Notes: generated from the sequence alone by a model not told the origin. A DNA stretch of 64,000 nucleotides from DATFVJ01 sp963727015 (GCA_963727015.1 CAVSEV010000014.1:122051-186050); one strand, 5' to 3'; positions 27,297-35,875 are shown, numbered from the stretch's first letter. A program made the numbers and translations.

Positions 27297-27823
27297 TGGA
27301 AGACACCCGCGCCCGCGGCAGCACCGCCCTCGGCGCGGAACGGCTGGACAAGCTCCGCGAGCGCTACGACACCGCTACCTCGTTCGGCATCACACATAAC
27401 CGGCTACGGGACTGGCACGAGGGAAACCACCCCGGCTACGCGCTCGGCTGCTGGCTGCGCGACTACAAGGAGCAGGTCTTCCTGTTCACCCGCGACTTCG
27501 CCGTGGACTGGACCAATAACGTCAACGTCCGAGCGCGGCGCCAAAGCCGCCAAGCGGCACCAGGCCGTCTCCGGATACTGGCACACCCTCGCCACCCTCG
27601 CCCGCTGGTGCCGCATCAGAAGCTACCTCGACTCAGCCGCCGCCCACCGCATTACCGCACTCGACGCTATCCGCGGCGCACTCACCGGAAGACCCTGGCT
27701 ACCGCCACTGCCCACCGTCCGCGGCACCCCGTGAATGGACACCCGCGCACGCCTGCAAACATGCTCATTTGAAGCCATGCTGGAATCCGGTATTACGAAG
27801 TCGCGCTACAAGTAGCCAAGAGC

Positions 27824-28021
27824 ATGATCACCGACCGGAACGCCCGCCTATCCAAGCTTGTTGGCCACCTGGGAGCCGACGGCAACGTCAACGCCGTAAA
27901 ACACCTACTTCGGGACTGCGCCCAGTACGTTGATGCCGCGTACCTGGCCTGCCGCTCACTTGCGCAAGCTCAGCCAGCATACGCCCAGATGATCGCGAAC
28001 GAGATCACCGCATCCGGCTGA
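27824..28021 (+). CDS. Small hypothetical protein (65 aa)
   Basis: ATG start (MITDRNARLSKLVGHLGADG) continuing 'NVNAVKHLLRDCAQYVDAAY' and ending 'MIANEITASG'. It reads as a plausible helical protein and its base composition is less G/C-extreme than its neighbours. No good ribosome site and no known domain. It lies just outside the IS66 remnant, so it may be a chromosomal fragment exposed by the insertion. Confidence 0.35.
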   Translation: MITDRNARLSKLVGHLGADGNVNAVKHLLRDCAQYVDAAYLACRSLAQAQPAYAQMIANEITASG

Positions 28022-28234
28022 AGCACGTTTGGACCACGGACGTGGGCCATGGAGCCAGGATCGCGATTATTCTTAATCTGAAAGATCATTACGCTGAGTA
28101 ACTGCTCCGGCGATTGATCGTGGAATGATTCGTGGGGTGACTCATGCGCCGGTCCTGGTGCGATGTGGGCATTTGAGAGCAGTTCACCAGGCTGTCCGTG
28201 CAGGCAGCGCGCACCGGGGCGGCGGGGCGGGTTT

Positions 28235-28279
28235 CTTTTAAACCCGTGGGTTCAGGGTTCGATCCCCTGGCGCCCACCA
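28235..28279 (+). other. tRNA 3'-end-like fragment, probable old attachment site
   Basis: The sequence from CTTTTAA through a T-arm (CAGGG-TTCGATC-CCCTG) to GCGCCCACCA looks like the anticodon-loop-to-CCA part of a tRNA with a TTT-type anticodon. The acceptor strand is one base short and no D-arm or 5' acceptor partner is found upstream, so it is not a tRNA gene. Integrase attachment sites commonly copy this 3' portion of a tRNA. Confidence 0.4.
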
Positions 28280-28286
28280 GCGGCCT

Positions 28287-28703
28287 TCAGCCTGACAACG
28301 CGCGCACGCCCTGGCGGACTTTCCCAGCGGCCACGTCCAGTTCCCTGCGGCCGGGTCGGCGCCGTGCCGCCTTGATCTGGAACCCGTCACCGGCAGTCCG
28401 TGGCAAGACATGCAGATGCACGTGGAATACCTCCTGGAACGCGGCCTGGCCATCGGCGAGGAACAGGTTCACTCCCTCACAGACCAGCCCGGAGCGGCGC
28501 AGCGCCCGCGCCAGTCGGTGGCCAGCCCGAAACAGGTGCGCGCCGAGATCTTCATCGAGAGCTTCCAGATAGTCCACATGGACACGGGGAACCACCAGCA
28601 CGTGCCCATGGATCAAGGGCCGGATGTCCATGAAGGCGATGACGTGCTCGTCTTCACAGACAAGACTCGACTCCGCCCGCCCCGCGATGATCTCGCAGAA
28701 CAC
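28287..28703 (-). CDS. HIT family nucleotide-binding protein
   Basis: GTG start at 28703 giving MFCEIIAGRAESSLVCEDEH. It has 'VIAFMDIRPLIHGHVLVVPR', 'HVDYLEALDEDLGAHLFRAG' and the histidine triad in 'EVFHVHLHVLPR' (H-x-H-x-H). HIT proteins hydrolyse or transfer nucleoside monophosphates through the middle His. Length (138 residues) is normal. The C-terminal 35 residues are basic and lie next to the tRNA-like fragment, so the natural C-terminus may have been altered. The cysteine near the start could be part of the zinc site seen in some members. Confidence 0.85.
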   Translation of the reverse strand: MFCEIIAGRAESSLVCEDEHVIAFMDIRPLIHGHVLVVPRVHVDYLEALDEDLGAHLFRAGHRLARALRRSGLVCEGVNLFLADGQAAFQEVFHVHLHVLPRTAGDGFQIKAARRRPGRRELDVAAGKVRQGVRALSG

Positions 28704-29541
28704 GCACGCTTTTCCATTTCCGCTGGCGACTTCATGAACGAATTATTCCGCGCCCGCGAGCGTGAGTCCTGCAACGGGCTAAGCGGAACCGGAAGGCCCA
28801 GACACCGCACTCATGCGGCCTGGGCGCAGCGATGCCCGGCCAGTGGGGGCAACTAGGCGAGGCTGGGTGCGCTCAGTTCCTATCCAGCAATCAACTGGAC
28901 AGCCAGTCTGGATTGCGCTCTGCGCCCAGTCGGCTACCCCGTCACGCCGCCATCAACCTGCACTCGCCGATCGCCCGTCCGCCCGCCCTGCTGGCCCCGT
29001 TCCGGGACGGCGCCAGCCATGATCGTTCCCACGTGGTTCCCAGTTGGGACCCCAAGTGTTCGAAGAAACGTCGGGACGGCGGGATTACATGAACCCGCGA
29101 CCCCTTGACCCCCAGGAATGCACCCGCATCCGCCGCCAGGTCACCCAAGATGTTTCTGCAGCTCAAGCCACGCGCAGGTGAACATGTAGAAGCGGCGCCA
29201 CACCCTGTGTCCCGCACCCTGCGTAGCGTTGCCGAATTGAGCCCTTATTGGAATTCAAGGCGGCTCCGCTGCGCTCCGCCGCTCCCGGCGCCGCCCGCGC
29301 CACGCAAAGCCCTGGGGGGCCGCTCGCGCGGGCGCGCCGCACGAGGACCTTGCAAGCCGCGGACCAACTGGCCCATCCGGCAGGCGGCGGTGTGCGTGGG
29401 CCCGTCTTCCTCAGACGGTGCTTCACAGCGGAACGTCGCGCTGATGGAATTGAATCGGTGCTGGGCGTGCTGGACGGTGTCGATATCTCGGGTTGCCTCG
29501 ACCGATTGAATCAGCCGCGACGGTGGGCGAACATGGAGGCC
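28704..29541. other. Intergenic region, no gene seen, with a tRNA-like scrap
   Basis: About 840 bases without a supported gene. Open frames here have no protein-like features. Bases 29071-29114 on the minus strand (TCAAGGGGTCGCGGGTTCAT.. then AATCCCGCCGTCCCGAC) look like a damaged T-arm and acceptor end of a tRNA, another possible attachment-site relic. An AT-richer patch GAATTGAGCCCTTATTGGAATTC is at about 29233-29258. Confidence 0.3.
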
Positions 29542-30414
29542 ATGTCCTACGTCTTTCCCAGCGACGTGGACGAGCGGCCGATCTCGGTGATCGGCGGCGG
29601 GACGCTCGGCCGCCGGATCGCCATGATGTTCTCGGCCGGTGGCAGCCGGGTGCATCTGTTCTCTCGCTCCGCCGGCTCGCGCGAGGCCGCCAGACGCTTC
29701 GTCGACGAGCACGCGCCGGTTGTCCGGGAGCGGCTCGGGCTCGCCGCGGGCTCGCTGGGCACGGTCGAGCTGTTCGGCGCGCTGGAGCCCGCCGTGGCCA
29801 CGGCGTGGCTGGCCGTCGAATCGGTGTCCGAAGACCTGGCGCTCAAGAAGCAGGTGTTCGGCGAACTTGATCGCCTCGCCGCGCCCGACGCGATCTTGGC
29901 GACGAACTCGTCGTCGTATCCCAGTAGCCGCCTGCTCGACGCCGTCGAGTCCCCCGAGCGGCTGCTGAACGTCCACTTCCAGATGCCGCCCGAGCTGATC
30001 GCGGTCGAGCTGATGTCGTGCGGCCGGACCGACGCCGCGGTCATCGACGCCCTCGCCGGGCGGCTGCCGCGGTACGGGCTGGTGCCCTTCACCGTGATGC
30101 GCGAGAGCGTCGGCTTTTTGTTCAACCGCATCTGGCACACCACCCGGCGCGAATGCCTGATGGTCGTCGCCGAGGGCGTCTCAACCCCTGAGGAGGTCGA
30201 CCGCATCTGGCGACTGTCGCTCGGCACGGCACTGGGACCGTTCCGGCTCATGGATCGGATCGGCCTGGATGTCACGCTTGCCGTCGAGGAGCACTACGCC
30301 ACCATTCGCGACGGCGTCCCTACCGCCCCACGGGAGTTGCTGCGCGGCTACGTCGACGAGGGGTTCCTCGGCCTGAAGTCCGGCAGGGGCTTTTACGACG
30401 ACTACGGCGACTGA
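29542..30414 (+). CDS. 3-hydroxyacyl-CoA dehydrogenase family protein
   Basis: Start ATG at 29542 (MSYVFPSDVDERPISVIGGG); an ATG nine bases earlier is also possible. The Rossmann motif GGGTLGRR binds NAD. 'ESVSEDLALKKQVFGELDRL' and 'ATNSSSYPSSRLLDAVESP' are typical of the family, with the catalytic-region 'LNVHFQMPPELIAVELM' (His of the His-Glu dyad). The C-terminal domain has 'VGFLFNRIWHTTRRECLMVV' and 'GLKSGRGFYDD'. About 290 residues, normal for 3-hydroxybutyryl-CoA dehydrogenases. Likely oxidises a short or branched 3-hydroxyacyl-CoA. Intact, standing alone. Confidence 0.85.
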   Translation: MSYVFPSDVDERPISVIGGGTLGRRIAMMFSAGGSRVHLFSRSAGSREAARRFVDEHAPVVRERLGLAAGSLGTVELFGALEPAVATAWLAVESVSEDLALKKQVFGELDRLAAPDAILATNSSSYPSSRLLDAVESPERLLNVHFQMPPELIAVELMSCGRTDAAVIDALAGRLPRYGLVPFTVMRESVGFLFNRIWHTTRRECLMVVAEGVSTPEEVDRIWRLSLGTALGPFRLMDRIGLDVTLAVEEHYATIRDGVPTAPRELLRGYVDEGFLGLKSGRGFYDDYGD

Positions 30415-30765
30415 CCGCGGACGACCCGAGCGGTCGCACGACGGCGTTCGTGCAGCCTCGCGTCGGCTCCTGCGGCGCTGCAATCCACGCCTCGAGCCCG
30501 GTCTCGACCGCCTTGTAAGCGACGACCGATCGCCGCCTGAGCGGTACAACGGGCGTGCGGCGCGTCGCGTTCGACCTGCCCGACGAGTCGAATGAGCGCG
30601 ATACCGCGTCGCATGCGGGGATCGCCGAATGCCCGACGCACGCACGCCAAGAAACCCGCCTGTCTACCTGGCCTCCAACAGCGCTCTGCTCCGATGGACG
30701 ACGAATCTCAGCGGTGTGTCGGGCCCGACTGTCCGCGCAGTTTGCCCAGCTAGGTCCAACTGATC
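30415..30765. other. Intergenic stretch, no gene seen
   Basis: Short open frames on both strands without recognisable features lie between the dehydrogenase gene and a transposase fragment. Confidence 0.3.
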
Positions 30766-30903
30766 GTTGACGTGGCGCTGCTGGTGCCGGACGGCGAGCC
30801 GGTGCTGGTGGCCATCGATAACACGCTGTTCAAGCGAACCGGGCGCAAGGTGCATGCCATCCCAGTTCTTAAAGGCGGCGACCGGGATGAGGCCCGCCGC
30901 TAG
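30766..30903 (+). pseudogene. IS701-type DDE transposase fragment
   Basis: 46 codons reading VDVALLVPDGEPVLVAIDNT then LFKRTGRKVHAIP before a stop. The phrase 'LVAID.TLFKR.G.KVHA' marks the first catalytic Asp region of IS701/IS4-like DDE transposases. The remainder of the gene (over 300 codons) is absent on both sides, so this is a relic. Confidence 0.55.
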
Positions 30904-31613
30904 TCGGGTGAGGCGATCGCCACTGGCCCCTCATGGTCTGCCCGCTGTTGGGGCATCGTGTACACGGCGCGTAGGCCCAGCCCGGCGATGTCCGATTTTG
31001 GGAGCAGAATGGGAGCGGCGAGACTCGGTCAGGCGGCCTCAGACGCGGTGATCGTGACCGTACGTAGGCCGCAGACCTGTGCGGACGTCGTTACCTGGCT
31101 TGTTTGGCCGGTGGAGCACTGTGTTCGCATCGAAGTGCTCGTCGGGAGTGGGCTGCGCGGCCCCCCGCGAGCGTGGCCCGTCGCGCGCGCAACGCCCAGA
31201 GCTCCTCCGACGGATGGCGGGAGAGACTGCCCGGCACAAGCCGACCTGTAGGACGCGCCGTCGGGTGTTCTCATCGAGGGAGCCGCGAGCACCAAAGGCG
31301 AGGAAGCATTCAAGACGCTACTCTTGGGCGCTGATCTCTACGACTGGCGAGATGACGAGGAGTTCCGGCGCGGCAAGGACGGTCTCCTGCGCGGTGACCT
31401 CGTCGCGACGCGCCACATAGCCGGAAGGGAGGACACTGGCGTGCTGCATGGCCCGTCTCGAAGACTGCTTAGATATCACCAGACCCCCGGTCGACACGCC
31501 CCCCCCGGAGTGGGTCTTCGTTGAGCTGCCACTATCCCCTCCGGAAACCTTAGTCCCCCCTATTGCCCCCCACCGGCCGTTCGGATCTTTCGAATCTAGG
31601 CTTTGACCCGGAC
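30904..31613. other. Stretch of uncertain remnants
   Basis: Around 31288-31440 the plus strand reads 'TKGEEAFKTLLLGADLYDWR' followed by 'DDEEFRRGKDGLLRGDLVAT', which looks like real protein sequence but belongs to no family I recognise and has no start or upstream body. The remainder holds no recognisable gene. It abuts the tRNA-Thr-like fragment at 31614. Confidence 0.3.
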
Positions 31614-31659
31614 GGAGCCCCCTTACGGAATCGAACCGTAGACCTTCTCCTTACCATGG
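31614..31659 (-). other. tRNA-Thr 3' fragment beside an integrase gene (attachment site)
   Basis: On the minus strand CCATGGTAAGGAGAAGGTC, then CTACGGTTCGATTCCGTA and AGGGGGCTCC: the anticodon loop ATGGTAA (anticodon GGT, Thr), variable loop, perfect T-arm and 3' acceptor strand of an actinobacterial tRNA-Thr. The 5' half is not a tRNA. It lies 28 bases beyond the stop codon of a tyrosine integrase, the classic arrangement of an integrative-element attachment site. Confidence 0.65.
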
Positions 31660-31686
31660 TGAGGGGGCGTCGGTCCGCACCAGTAT

Positions 31687-32680
31687 TCAGGATGCCGTCG
31701 CTGTTCGCCGCTTGCGTCCAGGCCTCTTCTGGCCCTGCTTCGGCACGATGTCCGGGATCTCGCCGTCGACGCTCCGGAAGATCCGGTCCATGACCTCGGC
31801 GCCCTCTTGCAGGACCGGCCGTAGCTCCTGCCGGTAGACGGTCTCGGTGACATGGCTGCTGGCGTGGCCGGCGAGCCGGGCGATCTTCTCGATCGCCATG
31901 CCATCGTCGGATAGCAGCGAAACGAACGTGTGCCGCAGGTCCCGAGGCGCCCAGTCCCTGCCAAACCCGGCCCTCTCGCAAACGTCCTGGAACATCTTCC
32001 GGATGTGCCTCGCACCCAGCGGTGTACCGGTCGCCGTGGTGAATACCGTGCCGGTGTCCTGCCAATGCGATCCGGCCGCCGCCCGCTCAGCCGCCTGGTC
32101 TTCCTGCCACTCCCTGAGCGCCCCGACGGCCATCTGCGCCAGCTTCAGCGCGCGGCGGGACCTCGGGGTCTTCGTGTCTCCTCCGGCCCGATCCGCGCGC
32201 AGCACCGCGACTGACGGAGGATTGCCGTCCAGGTCGACGTCCTCCTCCCACCCGATCGCCCGGGCTTCCTCGGGCCGCACGCCCGCCATCAGGCTCACCG
32301 TGATGTAGGCATGCATCAGCGAGGCCGGCCGACGGGGATCTTTCAGCCCGGCGTGCAGCTCCAGGACTGGCAGATCTCGTGACGCGAGGATCAGGGCCGC
32401 GGCCTGGGGAAGCGAGAAGGCCCGCCTGCGCGCCGGCCGTTCCGTTGGGTGTGTCGATGAGCGCGGCCACGTTCCGGCCGACCTTGCCCTTAGCCTCCGC
32501 GTACCGGATCGTCCGGCACAGGGAGTTGTGCGCGATCTGCAGCGACCGGCTGGACAGCTCGCCGGTGAGGGAGTTCAGCCCTGCCTCGACTTCCTCCGCT
32601 GTGAGGTCCGCAGCGTCTTGTGGCCAATCTTCCCCAGCAACGGGGCCAGGGCGTCCCGGTAGATCTGCCGGGTACATTGC
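31687..32680 (-). pseudogene. Tyrosine integrase, frameshifted and N-terminally truncated
   Basis: The catalytic domain is open from 32316: 'AGVRPEEARAIGWEEDVDLD' (catalytic Arg), 'APRDLRHTFVSLLSDDGMAI' (His-x-x-Arg), 'LAGHASSHVTETVYRQEL' (His and Tyr nucleophile). The upstream part in another frame gives 'AADLTAEEVEAGLNSLTGEL' and 'LCRTIRYAEAKGKVGRNVAA', the SAM-like core-binding domain. The N-terminal 60-100 residues are missing where an ISKra4 fragment begins at about 32680. One or two shifts occur near 32300-32440. The catalytic residues are all kept, but the break probably prevents activity. Confidence 0.7.
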
Positions 32681-32872
32681 CGCCGCCAAGTTCCCCGAGG
32701 CCACCCAGATCGTGGACCTGTTCCACGCCCGCGAGCACCTGCACGACCTCGCCCGCCGCCTGGAGTTCATGCTCGGCGACCGTAAAGACGACTGGCTCGC
32801 CGCCCGCCTCGAGGACCTGGACCACGGCGACATCGACGGCATCTGCAACGCCGCCCGCGCAGCAAAAAAAGT
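32681..32872 (+). pseudogene. ISKra4 transposase internal fragment, plus strand
   Basis: Frame reading AAAKFPEATQIVDLFHAREH, LHDLARRLEFMLGDRKDDW and LAARLEDLDHGDIDGICNAA. This is the central part of an ISKra4 (DDE) transposase. It lies in the opposite orientation to the ISKra4 gene next door, which lacks exactly this region, although both share a 'DGICNAARA' end. It may be an inverted internal piece of the same gene or part of a second copy. Confidence 0.6.
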
Positions 32873-32996
32873 GCAGCAACCACACCAGACCACATCGACC
32901 CTATCCGGCCGACACAAGCCCCTGATCTGCATCAATGACCTTCATGGAGGGTTATCAGAAACTCTCCAGCGCAAGCTTTCGCGGATCTCCATCTAA

Positions 32997-34110
32997 TTAT
33001 TGGTAAAGTTCTGAGACGGTCTTCGGGGCGGCTGGCCTGCTGGCAGCGGAGCGTGGTGATCGCGTCGGCGCCGGCAACGGTCCAGCGCATGCCTGACAGT
33101 TTGAGGCGCTGGCCGATGACCGCTTTGCAGCCGGATTCAACAAGGCCGGAGCCGACGAACAGGCCGCGGGAGCGGAACCAGTGGTAGCGCATCCGGGGCG
33201 CGTTGTTCTCGAAGTAGCCCAGGGCTGTGTCCAGCTGGTCTTTCTTGACGCCTTGGAGGGGGTAGGCGCGGGCGGCGTTGCAGATGCCGTCGAGCTGGAG
33301 GAGTCCCGGTCGCGGACCGGGTAGCCGTCCTCGTCCATTTTGTCCTGGGTGAAGAAGACGCCGAGCTTGACCTCGCGGGTGCGGGCGCGGCCGTCCTCGC
33401 CCTTGCCGTCCCGCCCGGCCGTTTCCCTCGCGGTCATGGGCACGCCGGTGCCGTCGATCGCGGCATAAAGCTTGTCCGGCAGCGGATCCGGCGGCAGCGG
33501 TACCAGCTTCCGGGCGGTGATCAGCCCGGCGCGCTCCCGGGCAGCCCCGGCCGCCGCGGCGCCGCTAGCCTCGGCTGCCCGCTCGACCCGCTTGACGGTC
33601 AGCCGTACCCCGGCCAGGCTTTCCAGCAGCCGGGCGGCCTTCGCGAACGGCCCGGCGGCAGCGGCCTGGTCGTTCATCGCCCGCAGCCCGGGCGACATGG
33701 ACGCGCCTGCCACGCCGAGCTCTGCATCGCGCGGGGCCAAGCCGTGACCACAGGATGCGCAGTGATACCACACGCGCGGCAAAGTGACCGCCCCGAGCAC
33801 CGTGTCGATCACCTTGTCCCGGTAAGAGACAAACTCGGCCTCATGTCCGTGGCCGCACGGCACCCGCGGGCCGCGGTGGCCGGGATCGGCGGCCAGCAGC
33901 TTCTCCAGCATGCCGCAGCCCGCCTGCAGCATCCCGGCGCGGATCACCGCCTCGGCGGTTTCCAGGCCCGCATCGCCGCAGCCCAGCGACCGGGCCGCTT
34001 CCGCCGCCAGGCGGCCTACCTCGGCGGCCTTCTCCTGCGCGAGCGCCCCGCAGAGCCCCCTTTTCCGCCCTCCGGCACCGAGGGCGCATCCGTTCCGGCG
34101 GCGGGCCTGG
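32997..34110 (-). pseudogene. ISKra4 family transposase, internally deleted and frameshifted
   Basis: The minus strand reads 'AQEKAAEVGRLAAEAARSLG', 'AEAVIRAGMLQAGCGMLEKL', 'VPCGHGHEAEFVSYRDK', 'VWYHCASCGHGLAPRDAELG' (zinc ribbon), 'DKLYAAIDGTGVPMTARETA' (first catalytic Asp) and 'TREVKLGVFFTQD'. At about 33310 the frame shifts and jumps to 'DGICNAARAYPLQGVKK' and 'GLFVGSGLVESGCKAVIGQR', leaving out some 150 residues of the DDE domain. Stop at 32997. The start overlaps the end of the DUF6788 gene, which suggests coupled translation in the intact element. Confidence 0.65.
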
Positions 34111-34432
34111 CCTCACAGATCTTCTCGTTCACCTCCGCGATCTGCTCGCTGATCGCCGCGAACTCCGCATGCCGGGCGACCTCCCGCCGCACCTTCTCCA
34201 CCTCCCCGGCAGCCAGCTGCCGGCCAACAGTGCCGCGTCCCCGGGCGGTCCGGGTCCACAAGAACCTCGGCCCGTGGCCAGGATGATCCGGCTGAGCGCA
34301 CCCGCAGTTCGGCTTCCCGCACTTCCGGTAGTTCTCGCTCACCGACCCGCGCCGGAAATCACCGACTGCGCTGAGCTGCGCGTACAGCCGTTCCCGCTCG
34401 GCCTCCAGCTCCGGGAGCGACGGCTCGGTCAT
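34016..34432 (-). CDS. DUF6788 family protein, ISKra4-associated
   Basis: ATG at 34432 (MTEPSLPELEAERERLYAQL), four bases after GAGGAGTG; a GTG six bases upstream is less likely. Core motif 'YRKCGKPNCGCAQPDHPGH' followed by 'GPRFLWTRTARGRGTV' matches DUF6788, as in the gene at 23508. The N- and C-terminal parts form helices. The ORF overlaps the transposase start and its last 25 residues look shifted, so the natural stop may be earlier. Position suggests it is the first gene of a two-gene ISKra4 element. Role unknown; the CGKPNCGC cysteines suggest a small zinc-binding module. Confidence 0.65.
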   Translation of the reverse strand: MTEPSLPELEAERERLYAQLSAVGDFRRGSVSENYRKCGKPNCGCAQPDHPGHGPRFLWTRTARGRGTVGRQLAAGEVEKVRREVARHAEFAAISEQIAEVNEKICEARPAAGTDAPSVPEGGKGGSAGRSRRRRPPR

Positions 34433-34438
34433 GGGCAC

Positions 34439-34653
34439 TCCTCATCTGGTTGTTGATGAACAACCAGACTTCCAGAATAACCTGCCCAGATGCGGGACCC
34501 CTACATATGTGTCGTGCACCCGCCCTCGGGGCCACGGGACGTTAGGCCCTCACTATCTTGCCGACCGATGCTCAAGCTCAGATCAGGACCCCGGTGCGGC
34601 CGGTCGGACCGGACGAGAAGGGCGGTGGTGACGAGCGTACGGTACCTGTCGGA
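34439..34653. other. Intergenic stretch, no gene seen
   Basis: Holds the presumed outer end of the ISKra4 element and short unsupported frames. An AT-richer patch GTTGTTGATGAACAACCAGAC at about 34449 contains a small palindrome (GTTGTTGATGAACAAC). Confidence 0.3.
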
Positions 34654-34807
34654 GTCGCGGTGAATGATTGACCCGCTGTTGGCCCCCACTCCGCGCGGTG
34701 GACCGGTTCAGCAGCGGCCAGTGAGTTTTTGTCGCGGTGAATGATTGACCTGCTGTTGGCCCCCAGTCCGCGCGGTGGACCGGTTCAGCAGCGGCCAGTG
34801 AGTTTTT
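34654..34807 (+). repeat. 77-bp tandem duplication upstream of an ABC transporter
   Basis: Two adjacent 77-base copies (34654-34730 and 34731-34807), each starting GTCGCGGTGAATGATTGACC and ending AGTGAGTTTTT, differing at two positions. Each copy contains a partly palindromic core (CCGCGCGG) and outer arms CCGCTG/CAGCGG. It could be a regulatory repeat or the end of a mobile element that has duplicated. Confidence 0.8.
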
Positions 34808-34855
34808 CACGCCTCTACCGAGAGGAGCAGCGATGAGCATGCTCAATCGACGGAG

Positions 34856-34875
34856 GTGGTCCTTAGGTCGTGGCC
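34856..34875 (+). repeat. Solo IS21-type terminal repeat
   Basis: GGTGGTCCTTAGGTCGTGGC matches the right terminal repeat of the IS21 element at 61600-61619 at 19 of 20 positions, but no IS21 genes lie here. It ends 16 bases before the ABC ATPase start codon. Confidence 0.6.
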
Positions 34876-34891
34876 GCGAGGGGGGCACCGG

Positions 34892-35875
34892 ATGAATACC
34901 ACCACAGTTTCAGGCACCCCCGGCAAGCTGGCCGCCGAGAGCCGCTGGGCCGTGGAGACTCACAGGCTCACCAAGCGTTTCGGGGCGAAGACCGCCGTGA
35001 ACGATGTCGAGCTCCTGGTCCCCTGGGGATCGGCGTTCGGCTACCTCGGCCCCAATGGCGCCGGCAAGACCACGCTCATCCGGGTGCTCCTGGGATTGAC
35101 CCGCGCCGATGCTGGCACGATGTACCTGCTCGGATACCCGGTCCCGCAGCAGCGCGCGGTAGCTCTTACCCGGGTCGGCGCCATCGTCGACGAACCCCGG
35201 TTCCACCGCCATCTCACGGGCACCCAGAACTTGCGGCTTCTCGCTGCGGCGCGCGAACCGGCCGCGCGGGACCGCATCGGGCCGGCGCTGGAACGGGTCG
35301 GTCTGGCCCACTGTGCCGGTGACCGGGTCTCGGAGTACTCGCTGGGAATGCGCCAGCGGCTGGGAGTCGCCGCATGCCTGCTGGGAGACCTCCAACTGCT
35401 CCTTCTCGATGAGCCCATGAACGGGCTCGACCCGGCCGGAATGGCTGACATGCGTGACATGATCCTTTCAATGGTGGCCGAGGGCCGCACCGTGGTGCTG
35501 TCCTCCCACCTCCTCGACGAGGTGGAGCGGACCTGCAACGCTGTCGCCATCGTGGACCGCGGCCGGATCATCCAGCAGGGACCGATCTCCGAACTGCTGG
35601 CCGGGGCCCCGCTCGCGCTTCAGATCGACTGCTCCGAACCCGGGCGGGCCCGTGCCCTGCTCGCGGGCACCACCCTCGGCGCCCGCATCGAGGACCTACC
35701 ATCGGCGCTGGGCCTGGGGATCACGCTGCCCGCGGGTACTGGACGCCACGTCATCGCCGAAATCAACCGCGTTCTCGTCGAAGGCGGAATATCCATCTAC
35801 CGGCTCCAGCCGGTCCAGACCTCGCTCGAATCATGGTTCCTGCAAGTCACCAGGAGACTGGGGGACCCGGCATGA
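34892..35875 (+). CDS. ABC transporter ATP-binding protein
   Basis: ATG start (MNTTTVSGTPGKLAAESRWA) behind a GAGGGGGG site. Walker A GPNGAGKTTLI (about 53-63), signature 'EYSLGMRQRLGVAACLLGD', Walker B 'LQLLLLDEPMNGLDPAGM', H-loop 'VVLSSHLLDEVERTC'. The C-terminal 90 residues fit the extension of DrrA/CcmA-type exporters. Length 327 residues, intact. The stop overlaps the permease start (ATGA), so the two are translationally coupled. Likely exports a drug, lipid or peptide, or serves self-resistance; the substrate is not evident. Confidence 0.9.
   Translation: MNTTTVSGTPGKLAAESRWAVETHRLTKRFGAKTAVNDVELLVPWGSAFGYLGPNGAGKTTLIRVLLGLTRADAGTMYLLGYPVPQQRAVALTRVGAIVDEPRFHRHLTGTQNLRLLAAAREPAARDRIGPALERVGLAHCAGDRVSEYSLGMRQRLGVAACLLGDLQLLLLDEPMNGLDPAGMADMRDMILSMVAEGRTVVLSSHLLDEVERTCNAVAIVDRGRIIQQGPISELLAGAPLALQIDCSEPGRARALLAGTTLGARIEDLPSALGLGITLPAGTGRHVIAEINRVLVEGGISIYRLQPVQTSLESWFLQVTRRLGDPA

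Larger units (their letters stand above)
24013..27734 (+). pseudogene. IS66 family transposase, interrupted by an IS256-type element
   Basis: The 5' part begins GTG (MPEEPSPSDEFAGQRQLL) with a leading coiled coil ('LRRRLELRLAELERRL'), the IS66 zinc-finger region ('ECRQCGAGLDG', 'LACRCCGTVTF') and the DDE start 'ALAADETPVNVLG'. A base shift near 25045 moves the frame to 'GYQHLLARLAGIQQCCQH'. The reading stops at the element inserted at 25183, and resumes at 27287 with 'GAERLDKLRERYDTATSFGI' and 'LRDWHEGNHPGYALGCWLRD'. A further shift near 27530 precedes the C-terminus 'LTGRPWLPPLPTVRGTP'. Together the parts cover a normal IS66 TnpC of about 540 residues, now inactive. Confidence 0.8.

Noticed and set aside
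25438..27399. A 653-codon plus-strand open frame
   Set aside because: Antisense of the IS256 transposase; no protein-like pattern, and the opposite strand encodes a perfect family member.
28235..28279. A functional tRNA gene
   Set aside because: No D-arm or 5' acceptor strand, and the acceptor is one base short; kept only as a fragment.
31614..31659. A functional tRNA-Thr gene
   Set aside because: Only the 3' half is present; the 5' side does not pair with the acceptor or anticodon stem.
34654..34807. CRISPR array
   Set aside because: Only two directly adjacent 77-bp units with no spacers.
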